64,000 nucleotides of DNA from JAAYZQ01 sp034428935 (GCA_034428935.1 DAOUHB010000076.1:1-64000); one strand, 5' to 3'. Positions 52,563 to 61,092 are shown, numbered from the stretch's first letter. Translations and numbers: made by a program. The notes: a model not told the origin generated them from the letters alone.

Positions 52563-52617
52563 GTCGTCTTGCCTCCAAGTCTGGTGCTAACCGGTCGGGC
52601 CGAGGCCAAACCGATTC

Positions 52618-52646
52618 ATTCTAGCACAGAGCCCAGAGGCCGTCAA
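52618..52646 (-). promoter_or_regulatory. promoter for the GH13 gene
   Basis: Minus strand TTGACG, 17-bp spacer, TAGAAT. It lies back-to-back with the tldE2 promoter; the two -35 boxes are 7 bases apart. Confidence 0.65.
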
Positions 52647-52652
52647 GGCGCG

Positions 52653-52681
52653 TTGACATCCTTCAGCAGATGAGGTACAAT
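52653..52681 (+). promoter_or_regulatory. promoter for the second tldE operon
   Basis: TTGACA, 17-bp spacer, TACAAT. It lies 30 bases before the ATG at 52712. Confidence 0.75.
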
Positions 52682-52711
52682 CGAGAAAAGCCCTCGGGGC
52701 GAGGAGATACC

Positions 52712-54079
52712 ATGGTTGGTCGAGATCGCGCATTGCAGCTTCTTTACCGGGTGCTGGCCCTGGTCCCTGCAGACCAGGCGGAGGCTACCCTCTTTGTTCA
52801 GGACCACGCCCTGACCCGTTTTGCCAACAACAGCATTCATCAGAACGTCGCACGGAAGGATGCCCGGTTGACTGTGCGCGCCGTCGTGGACGGGCGCGTG
52901 GGCGCCGCCACGACCAACGTGCTGGACGAGGAGGGCCAGCGCCGCGTGGCCGAGCAGGCAGCGGCCATCGCCCGCCTGCAGGAGCCGGCCCCCGACTTTC
53001 CCGGCCTGCCCGCCGGCCGGCCCCCGAGGGAGGCGGCCACGTTTTACGAGGCGACGGCGGGGACGACGGCCCGCCAGCGGGCAGAGGCCGTGGGCGTGGT
53101 GGTCGACGCCGCCTCGCGCCTGGGCTTCCAGGCGACCGGCGCCTTTGCGACAGAGGTGGGCGAGCTGGCCATCGCCAACACCGCGGGCGTGGCCGTCTAT
53201 GCGCCCCTCACCCTCGCCTCGCTGCGCACCGTGGTCGACGCGGGACACGGGCAAGGGATCGGCGTGCTCACCGGCTACGCCGACGCCATCAGCCGTGACG
53301 TGGGCCAGATCGATGCGGGGGCGGTTGCCGACCGCGCGGTGGCCAAGTGCGCCCTGAACCGCGATCCGCAACTCCTGCCCCCGGGCCGCTATGTCACCGT
53401 CCTGGAAGAGATTGCCGTGGCTGACCTGCTGCGCTTTCTGGCGCGCCTGGGCCTCAGCGCCCAGGCGGTGCACGAAGGCCGCAGCTTTGCCGTGGGCAAG
53501 ATGGGGCAGCCAGTCTGCGGCGAGAATTTTACCCTGTGGGACGACGCCGCCGATCCCAGGGGGCTGGCCCAGCCTTTTGACTGGGAGGGCGTGCCCGCCG
53601 AGCGGTTGGAGCTGGTGTCGTCGGGCGTCCTGCGCGGGCTGGCCCACGATTCGCGCTCGGCGGCCAGGGAAGGGCGCCCGTCGACGGGCCACGCCATGTC
53701 GCAGGTTTTCGAGCGGTGGAGCCCCTGGCCGGCGCCTACCCACCTCTTTGTCGCCCCCGGCGACGTGGCCCGCGAGGACCTCATCGCCGGTGTGGAGCAC
53801 GGCGTGCTCATCACCCGCTTTCACTACACCCACTGCCCGGAGCCGCAGCGGGTGGTGGCCACAGGCACCACCCGGGACGGCACCTTTCTCATCAAGGATG
53901 GGCGCATCGCCGGGGCGCTCCGCAACCTGCGCTTCACGCAGAGCGTCCTCGACACCTTTTCCAACATCGAGGCGCTGAGCAGCACCGCCGAGCTGCACCG
54001 GGACTGGTGGGCCAGCGCAGCGCACTATGCGCCCGCCATGCGCGTCCGCGATTTTGACCTGGCCGGCGAGGCAGGCTGA
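52712..54079 (+). CDS. TldE/PmbA-family protein (second copy)
   Basis: A 455-residue TldE-type protein without the zinc motif. It keeps R-F-A-N-N-S-I-H-Q-N-V-A, G-R-S-F-A-V-G-K-M-G-Q and T-T-R-D-G-T-F-L-I-K-D-G. It differs from the first copy (20.6-21.9 kb) mainly in the middle third. Its TldD partner is not adjacent but at 55.5-57.0 kb on the opposite strand, with the translin and Cas4-like genes in between. The gene is first of the run tldE2-translin-Cas4. Confidence 0.9.
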   Translation: MVGRDRALQLLYRVLALVPADQAEATLFVQDHALTRFANNSIHQNVARKDARLTVRAVVDGRVGAATTNVLDEEGQRRVAEQAAAIARLQEPAPDFPGLPAGRPPREAATFYEATAGTTARQRAEAVGVVVDAASRLGFQATGAFATEVGELAIANTAGVAVYAPLTLASLRTVVDAGHGQGIGVLTGYADAISRDVGQIDAGAVADRAVAKCALNRDPQLLPPGRYVTVLEEIAVADLLRFLARLGLSAQAVHEGRSFAVGKMGQPVCGENFTLWDDAADPRGLAQPFDWEGVPAERLELVSSGVLRGLAHDSRSAAREGRPSTGHAMSQVFERWSPWPAPTHLFVAPGDVAREDLIAGVEHGVLITRFHYTHCPEPQRVVATGTTRDGTFLIKDGRIAGALRNLRFTQSVLDTFSNIEALSSTAELHRDWWASAAHYAPAMRVRDFDLAGEAG

Positions 54080-54112
54080 TCTGGGGCGCTCGCACCACGT
54101 AGAGAGGAGACC

Positions 54113-54763
54113 ATGGACCGACTGGAAACCATCGTCGAAGAGATCCGCGCCGAGTTCGAGGCCAAGAACGCTGTTCGCGACGCCGCCCTGCAGCGTTCCC
54201 GCACCCTGATCCGCCACTGTGCCAATGCCATCCGCGCCACGCATCGCGCTGACTTTGACGAGGCCCAGGAGCTGCTGCGCACGGCCGGAGAGGCGGCCCG
54301 GGAGATGTCGGCCGACCTGGCGGCGTATCCCGACCTGTATCAGGCCGGCTACACGCAAGACGCTCTCAAGGAGTACGTCGAAGCCGAGGCCGTCTATGCC
54401 CTCATTCGGGGCGCTGCCCTGTCCTCTCCCGGTGAGCTGGGCGTCGAGGCGGCTGCCTATCTCAAGGGCCTGGCCGAGGCGGCCAGCGAGATGCGCCGCC
54501 ACGCCCTGGAGCTGATGCGGCAGAACCGCCTGGAGCGCGCCGAAGAGATCATGAGCATCATGGACGACATCTATGCCCTGTTGATGACCATGGACTTTCC
54601 GGATGCCATCACCGCGGGCCTGCGCCGAACCACCGACATGCTGCGCGGCGTCGTGGAGCGCACCCGGGGAGACCTGACGACGGCCATTCGCCAGGAGATG
54701 ATGCGCCAGGCGCTGCGCGACTTTGAGGCGCGCATCGGCATGGAAGGTGCTCGTGAGCCGTGA
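54113..54763 (+). CDS. translin-family protein
   Basis: A 216-residue all-helical protein. It has the translin signature: R-D-A-A-L-Q-R-S-R-T-L-I-R-H-C-A-N-A-I-R-A-x-H-R near residue 20-45, then K-E-Y-V-E-A-E-A-V-Y, L-G-V-E-A-A-A-Y-L-K-G-L-A-E-A, and the C-terminal S-I-M-D-D-I-Y. Eukaryotic translin binds single-stranded nucleic acid and with TRAX forms the C3PO nuclease. Bacterial/archaeal copies have no established role. Its stop overlaps the start of the Cas4-like ORF, so the two are probably co-translated. Confidence 0.82.
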   Translation: MDRLETIVEEIRAEFEAKNAVRDAALQRSRTLIRHCANAIRATHRADFDEAQELLRTAGEAAREMSADLAAYPDLYQAGYTQDALKEYVEAEAVYALIRGAALSSPGELGVEAAAYLKGLAEAASEMRRHALELMRQNRLERAEEIMSIMDDIYALLMTMDFPDAITAGLRRTTDMLRGVVERTRGDLTTAIRQEMMRQALRDFEARIGMEGAREP

Positions 54764-55007
54764 CGACGACGTGATTCGGGCCAGCGAGGTGGGGCAGTAC
54801 GGCTTCTGCGCCCGCGCCTGGTGGCTGGCCCGCGTCAAGGGCCACCGCTCCACCAACGTGGCGGCCCTGGAACGGGGGACGGCCCGGCACCGGGCACACG
54901 GGCGGGCCGTGGAGGGCTATCACCTGCTGCGGCTGATAGCGCTGGCTCTATTGCTCCTGGCCGGCGCGGCGCTCCTGGCCTCGCTGTTTGTGGCACTGAC
55001 GGGATAA
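54753..55007 (+). CDS. N-terminal part of a split Cas4/RecB-like nuclease (with TM helix)
   Basis: An 84-residue peptide starting at GTG 54753 inside the end of the translin gene. The start of the Cas4 fold is visible (I-R-A-S-E-V-G-Q-Y-G-F-C-A-R-A-W-W-L), with the single N-terminal Cys that in Cas4 is one of four 4Fe-4S ligands. It ends in a TM helix (LLRLIALALLLLAGAALLAS). The stop TAA is at 55005-55007. No nuclease residue is present; the rest is in the next ORF, four bases later and in another frame. Confidence 0.7.
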   Translation: MSRDDDVIRASEVGQYGFCARAWWLARVKGHRSTNVAALERGTARHRAHGRAVEGYHLLRLIALALLLLAGAALLASLFVALTG

Positions 55008-55011
55008 GCCC

Positions 55012-55533
55012 GTGGGCTGGCTCTTCCTCCTGGCTCTCGCCCTGGCTGGCGCCGGCCTGTGGCTCTTGTGGAGGGCAAGGGGGCAGCGGCGACAGGCCGG
55101 CCTGCCCGCCGGCCGGCTGGTCTACGTGGACACCGGGGCCTGGAACCGCTGCGAGCGGCCCATGTTTTCCAACCAGTACCGCCTGACGGGCCGGCCCGAC
55201 TACCTGGTCACCGGCAGGGAGGGCGTTATCCCCGTCGAGGTCAAGTCGGGGGCGGCACCGGCGGCACCCTACTTTGCCCACGTCCTCCAACTCGCGGCCT
55301 ACTGCCTGTTGGTGGAAGAGCAGGAGCACTGCCGCCCGCCCCACGGCATCATCAAGTACGACGACCGCGCTTTCGAGATCGAGTATACCCCGGCGTTGCG
55401 GGCGCGCCTGCTGGCGACCCTGGACGCCATCCGCGCCGACCTGCGGGCCGGCGACGTGGAGCCCAACCACCACGAGCCGGGTCGCTGCCGTGGCTGCGGG
55501 CAGCGCACCGTCTGCGATCGGCGGCTGGCCTGA
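55012..55533 (+). CDS. C-terminal part of a split Cas4/RecB-like nuclease (with TM helix)
   Basis: A 173-residue protein starting at GTG 55012. It opens with a TM helix (GWLFLLALALAGAGLWLLW), then the PD-(D/E)XK core: G-R-P-D-Y-L-V ... I-P-V-E-V-K-S-G, followed by Q-L-A-A-Y-C. The end has C-R-G-C-G-Q-R-T-V-C (C-x2-C-x5-C), giving the three C-terminal Fe-S ligands of Cas4. Both pieces have a TM helix at the break. No cas genes are near, so it is not a CRISPR gene by context. It ends 2 bases from the convergent tldD2 gene. Confidence 0.8.
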   Translation: MGWLFLLALALAGAGLWLLWRARGQRRQAGLPAGRLVYVDTGAWNRCERPMFSNQYRLTGRPDYLVTGREGVIPVEVKSGAAPAAPYFAHVLQLAAYCLLVEEQEHCRPPHGIIKYDDRAFEIEYTPALRARLLATLDAIRADLRAGDVEPNHHEPGRCRGCGQRTVCDRRLA

Positions 55534-55535
55534 TC

Positions 55536-57002
55536 CTATCCCCCGCCCCGGACCTGGACCTCGCGGAAGCGGGCCGGGGCCGCACCGTGGGCCACGTGGG
55601 CAATCTGCATTGGCTCGCCCTTGGCGCAACTGGGCAAGCCCCACAACTGCCACCTATCCCCGTTACACACCGCATCGCAACTGTTCCAGAAACGAGGCGT
55701 GCGGTCGGTGTAGCTGGCATCGCGCAGCATGCGCCCCAGGCGGCCGCCCTCGATCTCGTAGGCCACCTCGGTCCCAAAATGAAAGTTCAGGCGCTTGTCG
55801 TCCAGGCTCCAGCTCTTGGGCGTGTCCAGGAACAGGGCCCCGTCGCTGTCGGCCAGGAGCTCGTCCCAGGTGCGTTCGCCGGGCTCCAGGCTGATGTTGG
55901 TCATGCGGATGAGGGGCAGGTGGCCCCAGCCGTCGGCGCGCATGGTGCCGTTGCTAAAGGGCAGCGGCGGCACCGGGCAGGTCGGCGCGTGGTTGTGGGC
56001 CAGCCACCAGGCCGTCTCCCGCGAGGTGAGATAGTTGACGAAACGCCCCTCGCGGATGACGGGAAAGGCCTCGGCGGGCGTGCCCTCGTCGTCCCAGCCA
56101 AAGGTGCCCAGGCCGCCGGGCAGGGTGGCGTCGGCGGTGATGTTGACGACGGGCGAGCCGTATTGGAGCAACCCGAGCTGGTCCACGGTCATAAAGCTCG
56201 TGCCCGCGTAGGAAGCCTCGCTGCCCAGGGCCCGGTCCAGCTCAACGGGGTGTCCGCAGCTTTCGTGGACCTGGAGGGCCAGGATCGAGCTGCCCAGGAT
56301 CACCGTGCGCGGGCCGCTGGGGCAAACGGGGGCACTCAGGAGGGCCTCCGCCTCGGCGGCACAGCGCTCCGCCTGGGCCGGCAGGTCCAGGGAGAGGAGG
56401 AATTCGTAGCCGCCCTGGGCGTGGTCCTCAAAGCTGCGTCGCTGGAAGATGCCGTCGTCGCCCACGGCGGTGGCCATGATACGGCCGCCGTTCTCGACGA
56501 TGAGCTGCTCCAGCTTGCTGCCCTCGCTGGAGACGAACCACTTTTTCTCGCGAAAAAGGCTCATGTGCGCCTGGGCCACGCGGACGGAGGGCCGCTGCTG
56601 CATCGCCTCGCAGCAGCCGGCCAACAGGGCCAGGCGCTCCTCCAGGGGCACGGCAAAGGGATCTTGCTCCATCTCGGTGGCATAGGTGCCCACCTCCCCC
56701 GGGCGTGGGGGCAGCCAGGTGGCGTCGCTCTGTACCCGGGCGCTGGCCGTGGCAATCTCGAGCGCGCGGGCCGCGGCAGCCGCCAGGGAATCCCCTCCCA
56801 GGTCGCTCGTCGCCGCCAGGCCCCAGGCTCCGTGGTAGAGCACGCGCACGCTCAATCCCAGGTCCTCGGCGGTGCCGATCCGCTCGGGCCGGCCGTTCTT
56901 GACCCACAAGTCCTCCACGCGCCGCTCGACGACGCGCACGTCGGCATAATCCGCGCCACGTGCCACAGCCTGGTCCAGTGCCTTAAGAGCAATTGCCTGC
57001 AT
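55536..57002 (-). CDS. TldD-family metalloprotease subunit (second copy)
   Basis: A 488-residue TldD-type protein with the zinc motif Q-V-H-E-S-C-G-H-P-V-E-L-D-R and T-A-D-A-T-L-P-G-G-L-G-T-F-G-W-D-D-E-G. It is similar to TldD1 along its length. The ATG at 57002 has GGGGGAGG upstream. Its 3' end is convergent with the Cas4-like ORF. The partner TldE2 is encoded from 52712 to 54079. Confidence 0.9.
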   Translation of the reverse strand: MQAIALKALDQAVARGADYADVRVVERRVEDLWVKNGRPERIGTAEDLGLSVRVLYHGAWGLAATSDLGGDSLAAAAARALEIATASARVQSDATWLPPRPGEVGTYATEMEQDPFAVPLEERLALLAGCCEAMQQRPSVRVAQAHMSLFREKKWFVSSEGSKLEQLIVENGGRIMATAVGDDGIFQRRSFEDHAQGGYEFLLSLDLPAQAERCAAEAEALLSAPVCPSGPRTVILGSSILALQVHESCGHPVELDRALGSEASYAGTSFMTVDQLGLLQYGSPVVNITADATLPGGLGTFGWDDEGTPAEAFPVIREGRFVNYLTSRETAWWLAHNHAPTCPVPPLPFSNGTMRADGWGHLPLIRMTNISLEPGERTWDELLADSDGALFLDTPKSWSLDDKRLNFHFGTEVAYEIEGGRLGRMLRDASYTDRTPRFWNSCDAVCNGDRWQLWGLPSCAKGEPMQIAHVAHGAAPARFREVQVRGGG

Positions 57003-57044
57003 GTTCGACCTCCCCCGGCCATTGCTTTGACGAATCTCGCGGTC

Positions 57045-57073
57045 ATTGTAGCAGAGATCCGGCGCGGGCGCAA
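57045..57073 (-). promoter_or_regulatory. promoter for tldD2
   Basis: Minus strand TTGCGC, 17-bp spacer, TACAAT, about 40 bases before the ATG at 57002. The stretch 57003-57353 has no gene, only this promoter and the next. Confidence 0.5.
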
Positions 57074-57164
57074 CACGCAATCCCTCCACGAGCCGTGCCC
57101 CGCACATGGCAGAAACCTGTCCGCCCGCGATGACCGGCTTCGGCTCACCCTTGGCCCTAACCAT

Positions 57165-57193
57165 TTGACAACATAAGACTTGTCGTGCATAAT
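57165..57193 (+). promoter_or_regulatory. promoter for the SBBP propeller gene
   Basis: TTGACA, 17-bp spacer, CATAAT. It leaves a leader of about 155 bases, in which I see no structure of note. Confidence 0.6.
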
Positions 57194-57353
57194 ACTGGGC
57201 GTTACGGGGCTTGTATGAGGCAATTTCACAGTCTTTCTTGACCTGTTCCGCGCCTGTCTGATCCGAGTCCTCGCCTCTCTCCGAGCCGTTGGTCGCAACG
57301 CCACAAATGCCAGATGTTGTAGCTCACAAAAAGGAAGACAAAGGAGGCTCGTC

Positions 57354-58889
57354 ATGAAACATTCCGGGGTCGTTGTGGCAGTTGTCGTTGTCTCGGTCTT
57401 GATTCTTCCGTTGGTCCCACCTGGGGGGACCTCTCCCGTCCAGGCGCAAGTGGCAGCGAGCGCCGCGCCCTCTGCCCCACAGGCTGCCGCGGCGCTTGGT
57501 CTCGGCTACCAATGGCACACCTTCTACGGCGTCGCCGACTCTGTCGGCCAGCTCCGCACGGTTGGGGTGGATGGTGCCGGCAACGTCTACGTGGCAGGCC
57601 ATATTAGCCGAACCTGGGGCAGTCCGCTGCACGAGCATAGTGGCGGGTATGACGCGGTTGTGATCAAATTGAATGGCCTGGGGGCCTATCAATGGCACAC
57701 CTTTTACGGAGCAAGCCCTACCGAGTCCGAAGATGGCGACGACGAGGCTGTGGGCATTGCTGTGGATGCTGCCGGTAACGTGTACGTCGCGGGGTATTCG
57801 GACAGGACGTGGCAAGGACCCGGCGACACCGGCCCGCTGAACCCCCACACCGGCACCGAGAACATGGTTGTGCTCAAGCTGGATTCGACCGGCGCCTACC
57901 AGTGGCATACCTTCTATCAGCCGGGACGGGCCAATGCCATTGCGCTGGATGGTGCCGGAAACGTGCTGATCACCGGCTACTCGGCCTTCGAGTGGGGCAC
58001 GCCCCTTCACTCTGCCGCCGACACCGGCCACCTGGTGGTTCTGAAACTCGATGGCAACGGCGCCTATCAGTGGCACACGTACTATGGAGGGGACGTCGGG
58101 GCCGGCGATGAGGCTGGCTACGGCGTCGCGACGGACTCGGCATCCAACGTGTACGTGACCGGCACGGCAACCTACCCCTGGCTGGGGGACGGCGGCGCAG
58201 CTCCGTTGAGCCCCTTCAGCGGTGGAGAAGGGTACAGCACCGACATCGCCATTCTCAAACTAGGCGCGAACGGAGCGTATCAGTGGCACACCTTTGCCGG
58301 GGCCGACGGCACCGATGACCTGAACAACGGCATCGCCTGGCGTGCAGGCAGCCTGGTCGTCGTGGGGCAGTCCGCCAATACGTGGGGCGCACCCCTCAAC
58401 CCCCATGCTGGCGAAACCGACATCGCCGTCCTGCAGTTAAGCGGCAATGGGCAGCGCCAGTGGAACACGTTCTATGGGTCCACGGCCAGCGACGTGGGCA
58501 GCAGCGTCAGCATAAAGGCCGATGGCAGCATCTATGTCTCGGGCTCATCCGCCGCGTCCTGGCTGGGAGACGACGGGGCGAGCCCCAGCCATCCCTATAG
58601 TGGTACGGGTGGCGCCGACATTGTGGTCCTGAAACTGGACGGCAGCGGCCGTTATCGGCGACACACCTTTTACGGGGACGCCGACACCCACGACTATGGC
58701 TTCGGCATCGCCGTGGACAATAACTACGCCCTTTTCATCCCAGGCACTTCCGAGTCCACCTGGCCGGGCGACGGCGGCATCGCCCCCCTTCATCCCCACA
58801 GCGGCAACCTGGACGGAGATGGGTTTGTTCTGAAGCTGGACGACTGGATTCATCGCATCTATATCCCCCTGATCATCAGGGGGCAGTGA
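57354..58889 (+). CDS. secreted SBBP-repeat beta-propeller protein
   Basis: A 511-residue secreted protein with signal peptide (residues 1-32). It contains seven blade repeats, each marked by Y-Q-W-H-T-F-Y-G or a variant (the last two are R-Q-W-N-T-F-Y-G and Y-R-R-H-T-F-Y-G). Between them are the SBBP pattern V-x-D-x-x-G-N-V-Y-V-x-G and W-G/L-G-D-D/x-G. The repeats would form a seven-bladed propeller. It ends with I-Y-I-P-L-I-I-R-G-Q, a tail I have seen on Chloroflexota secreted proteins; its role is not known. RBS AAAGGAGG. Confidence 0.85.
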   Translation: MKHSGVVVAVVVVSVLILPLVPPGGTSPVQAQVAASAAPSAPQAAAALGLGYQWHTFYGVADSVGQLRTVGVDGAGNVYVAGHISRTWGSPLHEHSGGYDAVVIKLNGLGAYQWHTFYGASPTESEDGDDEAVGIAVDAAGNVYVAGYSDRTWQGPGDTGPLNPHTGTENMVVLKLDSTGAYQWHTFYQPGRANAIALDGAGNVLITGYSAFEWGTPLHSAADTGHLVVLKLDGNGAYQWHTYYGGDVGAGDEAGYGVATDSASNVYVTGTATYPWLGDGGAAPLSPFSGGEGYSTDIAILKLGANGAYQWHTFAGADGTDDLNNGIAWRAGSLVVVGQSANTWGAPLNPHAGETDIAVLQLSGNGQRQWNTFYGSTASDVGSSVSIKADGSIYVSGSSAASWLGDDGASPSHPYSGTGGADIVVLKLDGSGRYRRHTFYGDADTHDYGFGIAVDNNYALFIPGTSESTWPGDGGIAPLHPHSGNLDGDGFVLKLDDWIHRIYIPLIIRGQ

Positions 58890-59044
58890 CGTTTTGAGAG
58901 CGGCCTGCGCAGACGCGAACGGTTTGCGCAGGCCGCAGTCCCCTGTTCCAGTTCCCGCAGGAGCTGCAGAACCTGATCCAATTGATCTTCTGGCAACGCT
59001 CGAATTGTGTCGCATATCTCATTCACTGTTAGCTCAACGCTCAT
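58859..59044 (-). CDS. small helical protein (possible antitoxin-like)
   Basis: A 61-residue protein (M-S-V-E-L-T-V-N-E-I-C-D-T-I-R-A-L-P). The first ~38 residues form a helix pair resembling DUF2281/antitoxin starts; the rest (Arg-rich) is not recognisable. Start 59044 has AAAGGTGG upstream, and a promoter lies at 59086-59114. Its 3' end overlaps the SBBP gene by 31 bases. A 15-bp hairpin (58900-58914 with 58922-58936) lies inside it, so it may be truncated or the hairpin may terminate the SBBP transcript. Confidence 0.45.
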   Translation of the reverse strand: MSVELTVNEICDTIRALPEDQLDQVLQLLRELEQGTAACANRSRLRRPLSKRHCPLMIRGI

Positions 59045-59085
59045 TCCAACCACCTTTCCGTCTGAGAACCGCTCAACCCGAGAGT

Positions 59086-59114
59086 ATTATAGCGCAAACC
59101 AGCTTCAATGTCCG
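59086..59114 (-). promoter_or_regulatory. promoter for the small helical gene
   Basis: Minus strand CGGACA, 17-bp spacer, perfect TATAAT. Confidence 0.5.
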
Positions 59115-59229
59115 CTGTTCCAAGCTACGTCACTGGGTGGTCATACTCTTGAGTGCATTACAACTACACAGAGAGGGTCAGCCAGAAGATCAGTTTGAGT
59201 AAACACCATCTTGGAGGGCGCACTGCAAA

Positions 59230-59258
59230 TTGACGGCCGGCCCAAAGTATGCTAAACT
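59230..59258 (+). promoter_or_regulatory. promoter for the patatin gene
   Basis: TTGACG, 17-bp spacer, TAAACT, 37 bases before the ATG at 59295. Confidence 0.5.
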
Positions 59259-59294
59259 CGCAAGGACACTCCACGAGGGAACCGGGGGTGAGGC

Positions 59295-60260
59295 ATGGAC
59301 GCCAAAACAGACAAGCGGATACTGGTCCTTTCCGGTGGAGGAGGTCGAGGCGCTTACCACCTGGGGGTGCTCCAATACCTGGAGGAGGTGGACTGGAAGC
59401 CCGATGTGATCATCGGCTCGTCGGTGGGGGCCGTCAACGCCGCCGCCCTGGGCTCGGGGATCACGGTCGCCGGTCTGCGCGAGCGCTGGATGGACCTCAC
59501 TTCCGGGGATGTACAGAAGATGCGCATCGACGACGTGATCCTCGACAACGTGCTCTATCGCCGGGATCACGTCTTTGACCTGACCCCCTGGCCAGAGACC
59601 CTCCTTGGCTGCTCCAGGAAGTGGCGGGATCGGCCCTGGTTCCGGCCAGAGGTGATCAACGCTCACGACGCACCCTTTGAGGTGCACGTGACGGCGGTCA
59701 ATGCCAACACGACGCGGCTGGAGTTTTTTACCAATCGAAGCGACGGGGGCCTGCGACTGGAGCATATCCTGGCCAGCTTTAGCATCCCCTTGTGGTACGG
59801 CCCTTTCCAGATCGACGGTGTGCCGTACTGGGATGGCGGCACCCTGGCCAACACCCCTTTCCGCAAGGCCCTGGAGCTGGACGGGACCGAGATCGTGGTC
59901 GTCACCATGGTCCCCTGGCCCGAGCGCCCGGTGCGCAGCAGCACGCGCCCGGGCTACGTGACCGATCTCGACGAGCAGCTCCTGGTGGTCGTCCAGGAGC
60001 TGTGGAACGCCTTTGAGCCCGCCCTGGATGCCATGCTGACGGAAACGGTGTGGCGGGATTACCTGTTGTACAAGCTCGAGTGTGAGACGGGGCAATATCC
60101 GGGCCTGAAGTGGCTGGAGATCGTGGCCCCGGACCGCTATCTAACCGTAGGACTGATGACTCATTACCAGGCAGAGTATCACCGCCACCTGATGGAGCTG
60201 GGATACTGGGATGCGCGGAAGGACCTGTCGCGGGTGTTGGGGCAGCCGAGGGGGTCCTGA
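59295..60260 (+). CDS. patatin-like phospholipase
   Basis: A 321-residue patatin-family serine hydrolase. The oxyanion loop is S-G-G-G-G-R-G-A-Y, the nucleophile Ser is in I-I-G-S-S-V-G-A, and the catalytic Asp is in W-D-G-G. It has no signal peptide. It would hydrolyse phospholipids or other acyl esters. Followed by rluB at 21 bases, possibly in one transcript. Confidence 0.9.
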   Translation: MDAKTDKRILVLSGGGGRGAYHLGVLQYLEEVDWKPDVIIGSSVGAVNAAALGSGITVAGLRERWMDLTSGDVQKMRIDDVILDNVLYRRDHVFDLTPWPETLLGCSRKWRDRPWFRPEVINAHDAPFEVHVTAVNANTTRLEFFTNRSDGGLRLEHILASFSIPLWYGPFQIDGVPYWDGGTLANTPFRKALELDGTEIVVVTMVPWPERPVRSSTRPGYVTDLDEQLLVVVQELWNAFEPALDAMLTETVWRDYLLYKLECETGQYPGLKWLEIVAPDRYLTVGLMTHYQAEYHRHLMELGYWDARKDLSRVLGQPRGS

Positions 60261-60281
60261 GCGGGTCTGCAACCAGAGGTC

Positions 60282-61058
60282 ATGTCAGAAGATCATTTAG
60301 AACGTTTACAGAAGTTTTTGGCCCAGGCCGGAGTGGCCTCGCGGCGCCAGTCGGAAGAGCTGATACGCGAAGGTAGGGTTACGGTCAACGGGCGTGTCGT
60401 CACCCAACTGGGCACCAAGGTCAATCCGGCGCGCGACCAGGTGCGCGTGGACGGCCGGCGGATTCAACTCGCCCGGGAGCACGTGTACATCGTGCTCAAC
60501 AAGCCGCGGGGCGTCCTGTCGACCATGCAGGATTCGCGCGGGCGCCAGGCCCTGGGAGACCTGGTGTCGGTGCCGGCCCGGTTGTATCCTGTGGGTCGCC
60601 TGGATGCCGCCAGCGAGGGCTTGATCCTCCTCACGGACGATGGCGAGCTGGCCAACCTCCTCACTCATCCCCGGTATGGCCACGACAAGGAGTATCGCGT
60701 GGTGGTCAACGGCCGCCTCTCGGAGGAGACGCTGGAGACCTGGCGACACGGAATGCTGTTGGACGGCAAGAAAACCGCTCCGGCCCGCGTGGAGGTCCTT
60801 GGCACCCGGAAGGACACGACGCTGCTGCGGGTGACCATGCGCGAGGGCCGCAAGCGCCAGATCCGGCGCGTGGCCGAGACGTTGGGGCATCCCGTGATCG
60901 AGCTGACGCGAACGCGCCTGGGGCCGCTGGACCTGGGCATGCTGGACGTGGGGCAGTGGCGTTACCTGACGGCCAAGGAGATCGGCAGCCTGGCCGCGCT
61001 AAAGATGCGGGCGCAGAAAACGGCCAGTCCTGCTCGAAGGCGCCGCAAAGGGCGATGA
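60282..61058 (+). CDS. rluB: 23S rRNA pseudouridine synthase RluB/RsuA type
   Basis: A 258-residue RsuA/RluB-family enzyme. The S4-like RNA-binding domain spans residues 1-62 (R-L-Q-K-F-L-A-Q-A-G-V-A-S-R-R), and the catalytic domain has G-R-L-D-A-A-S-E-G-L with the Asp nucleophile. It ends in a Lys/Arg-rich tail. The rluB-cmk order is the usual Firmicutes/Chloroflexota arrangement. Confidence 0.92.
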   Translation: MSEDHLERLQKFLAQAGVASRRQSEELIREGRVTVNGRVVTQLGTKVNPARDQVRVDGRRIQLAREHVYIVLNKPRGVLSTMQDSRGRQALGDLVSVPARLYPVGRLDAASEGLILLTDDGELANLLTHPRYGHDKEYRVVVNGRLSEETLETWRHGMLLDGKKTAPARVEVLGTRKDTTLLRVTMREGRKRQIRRVAETLGHPVIELTRTRLGPLDLGMLDVGQWRYLTAKEIGSLAALKMRAQKTASPARRRRKGR

Positions 61059-61092
61059 TCTATCATACAACGGGAGCAAGGAGGCACCATTC

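Noticed and set aside
55059..57176. 705-residue plus-strand frame opposite tldD2
   Set aside because: Overlaps the Cas4-like and tldD2 genes, and looks like a shadow frame with low-complexity composition.
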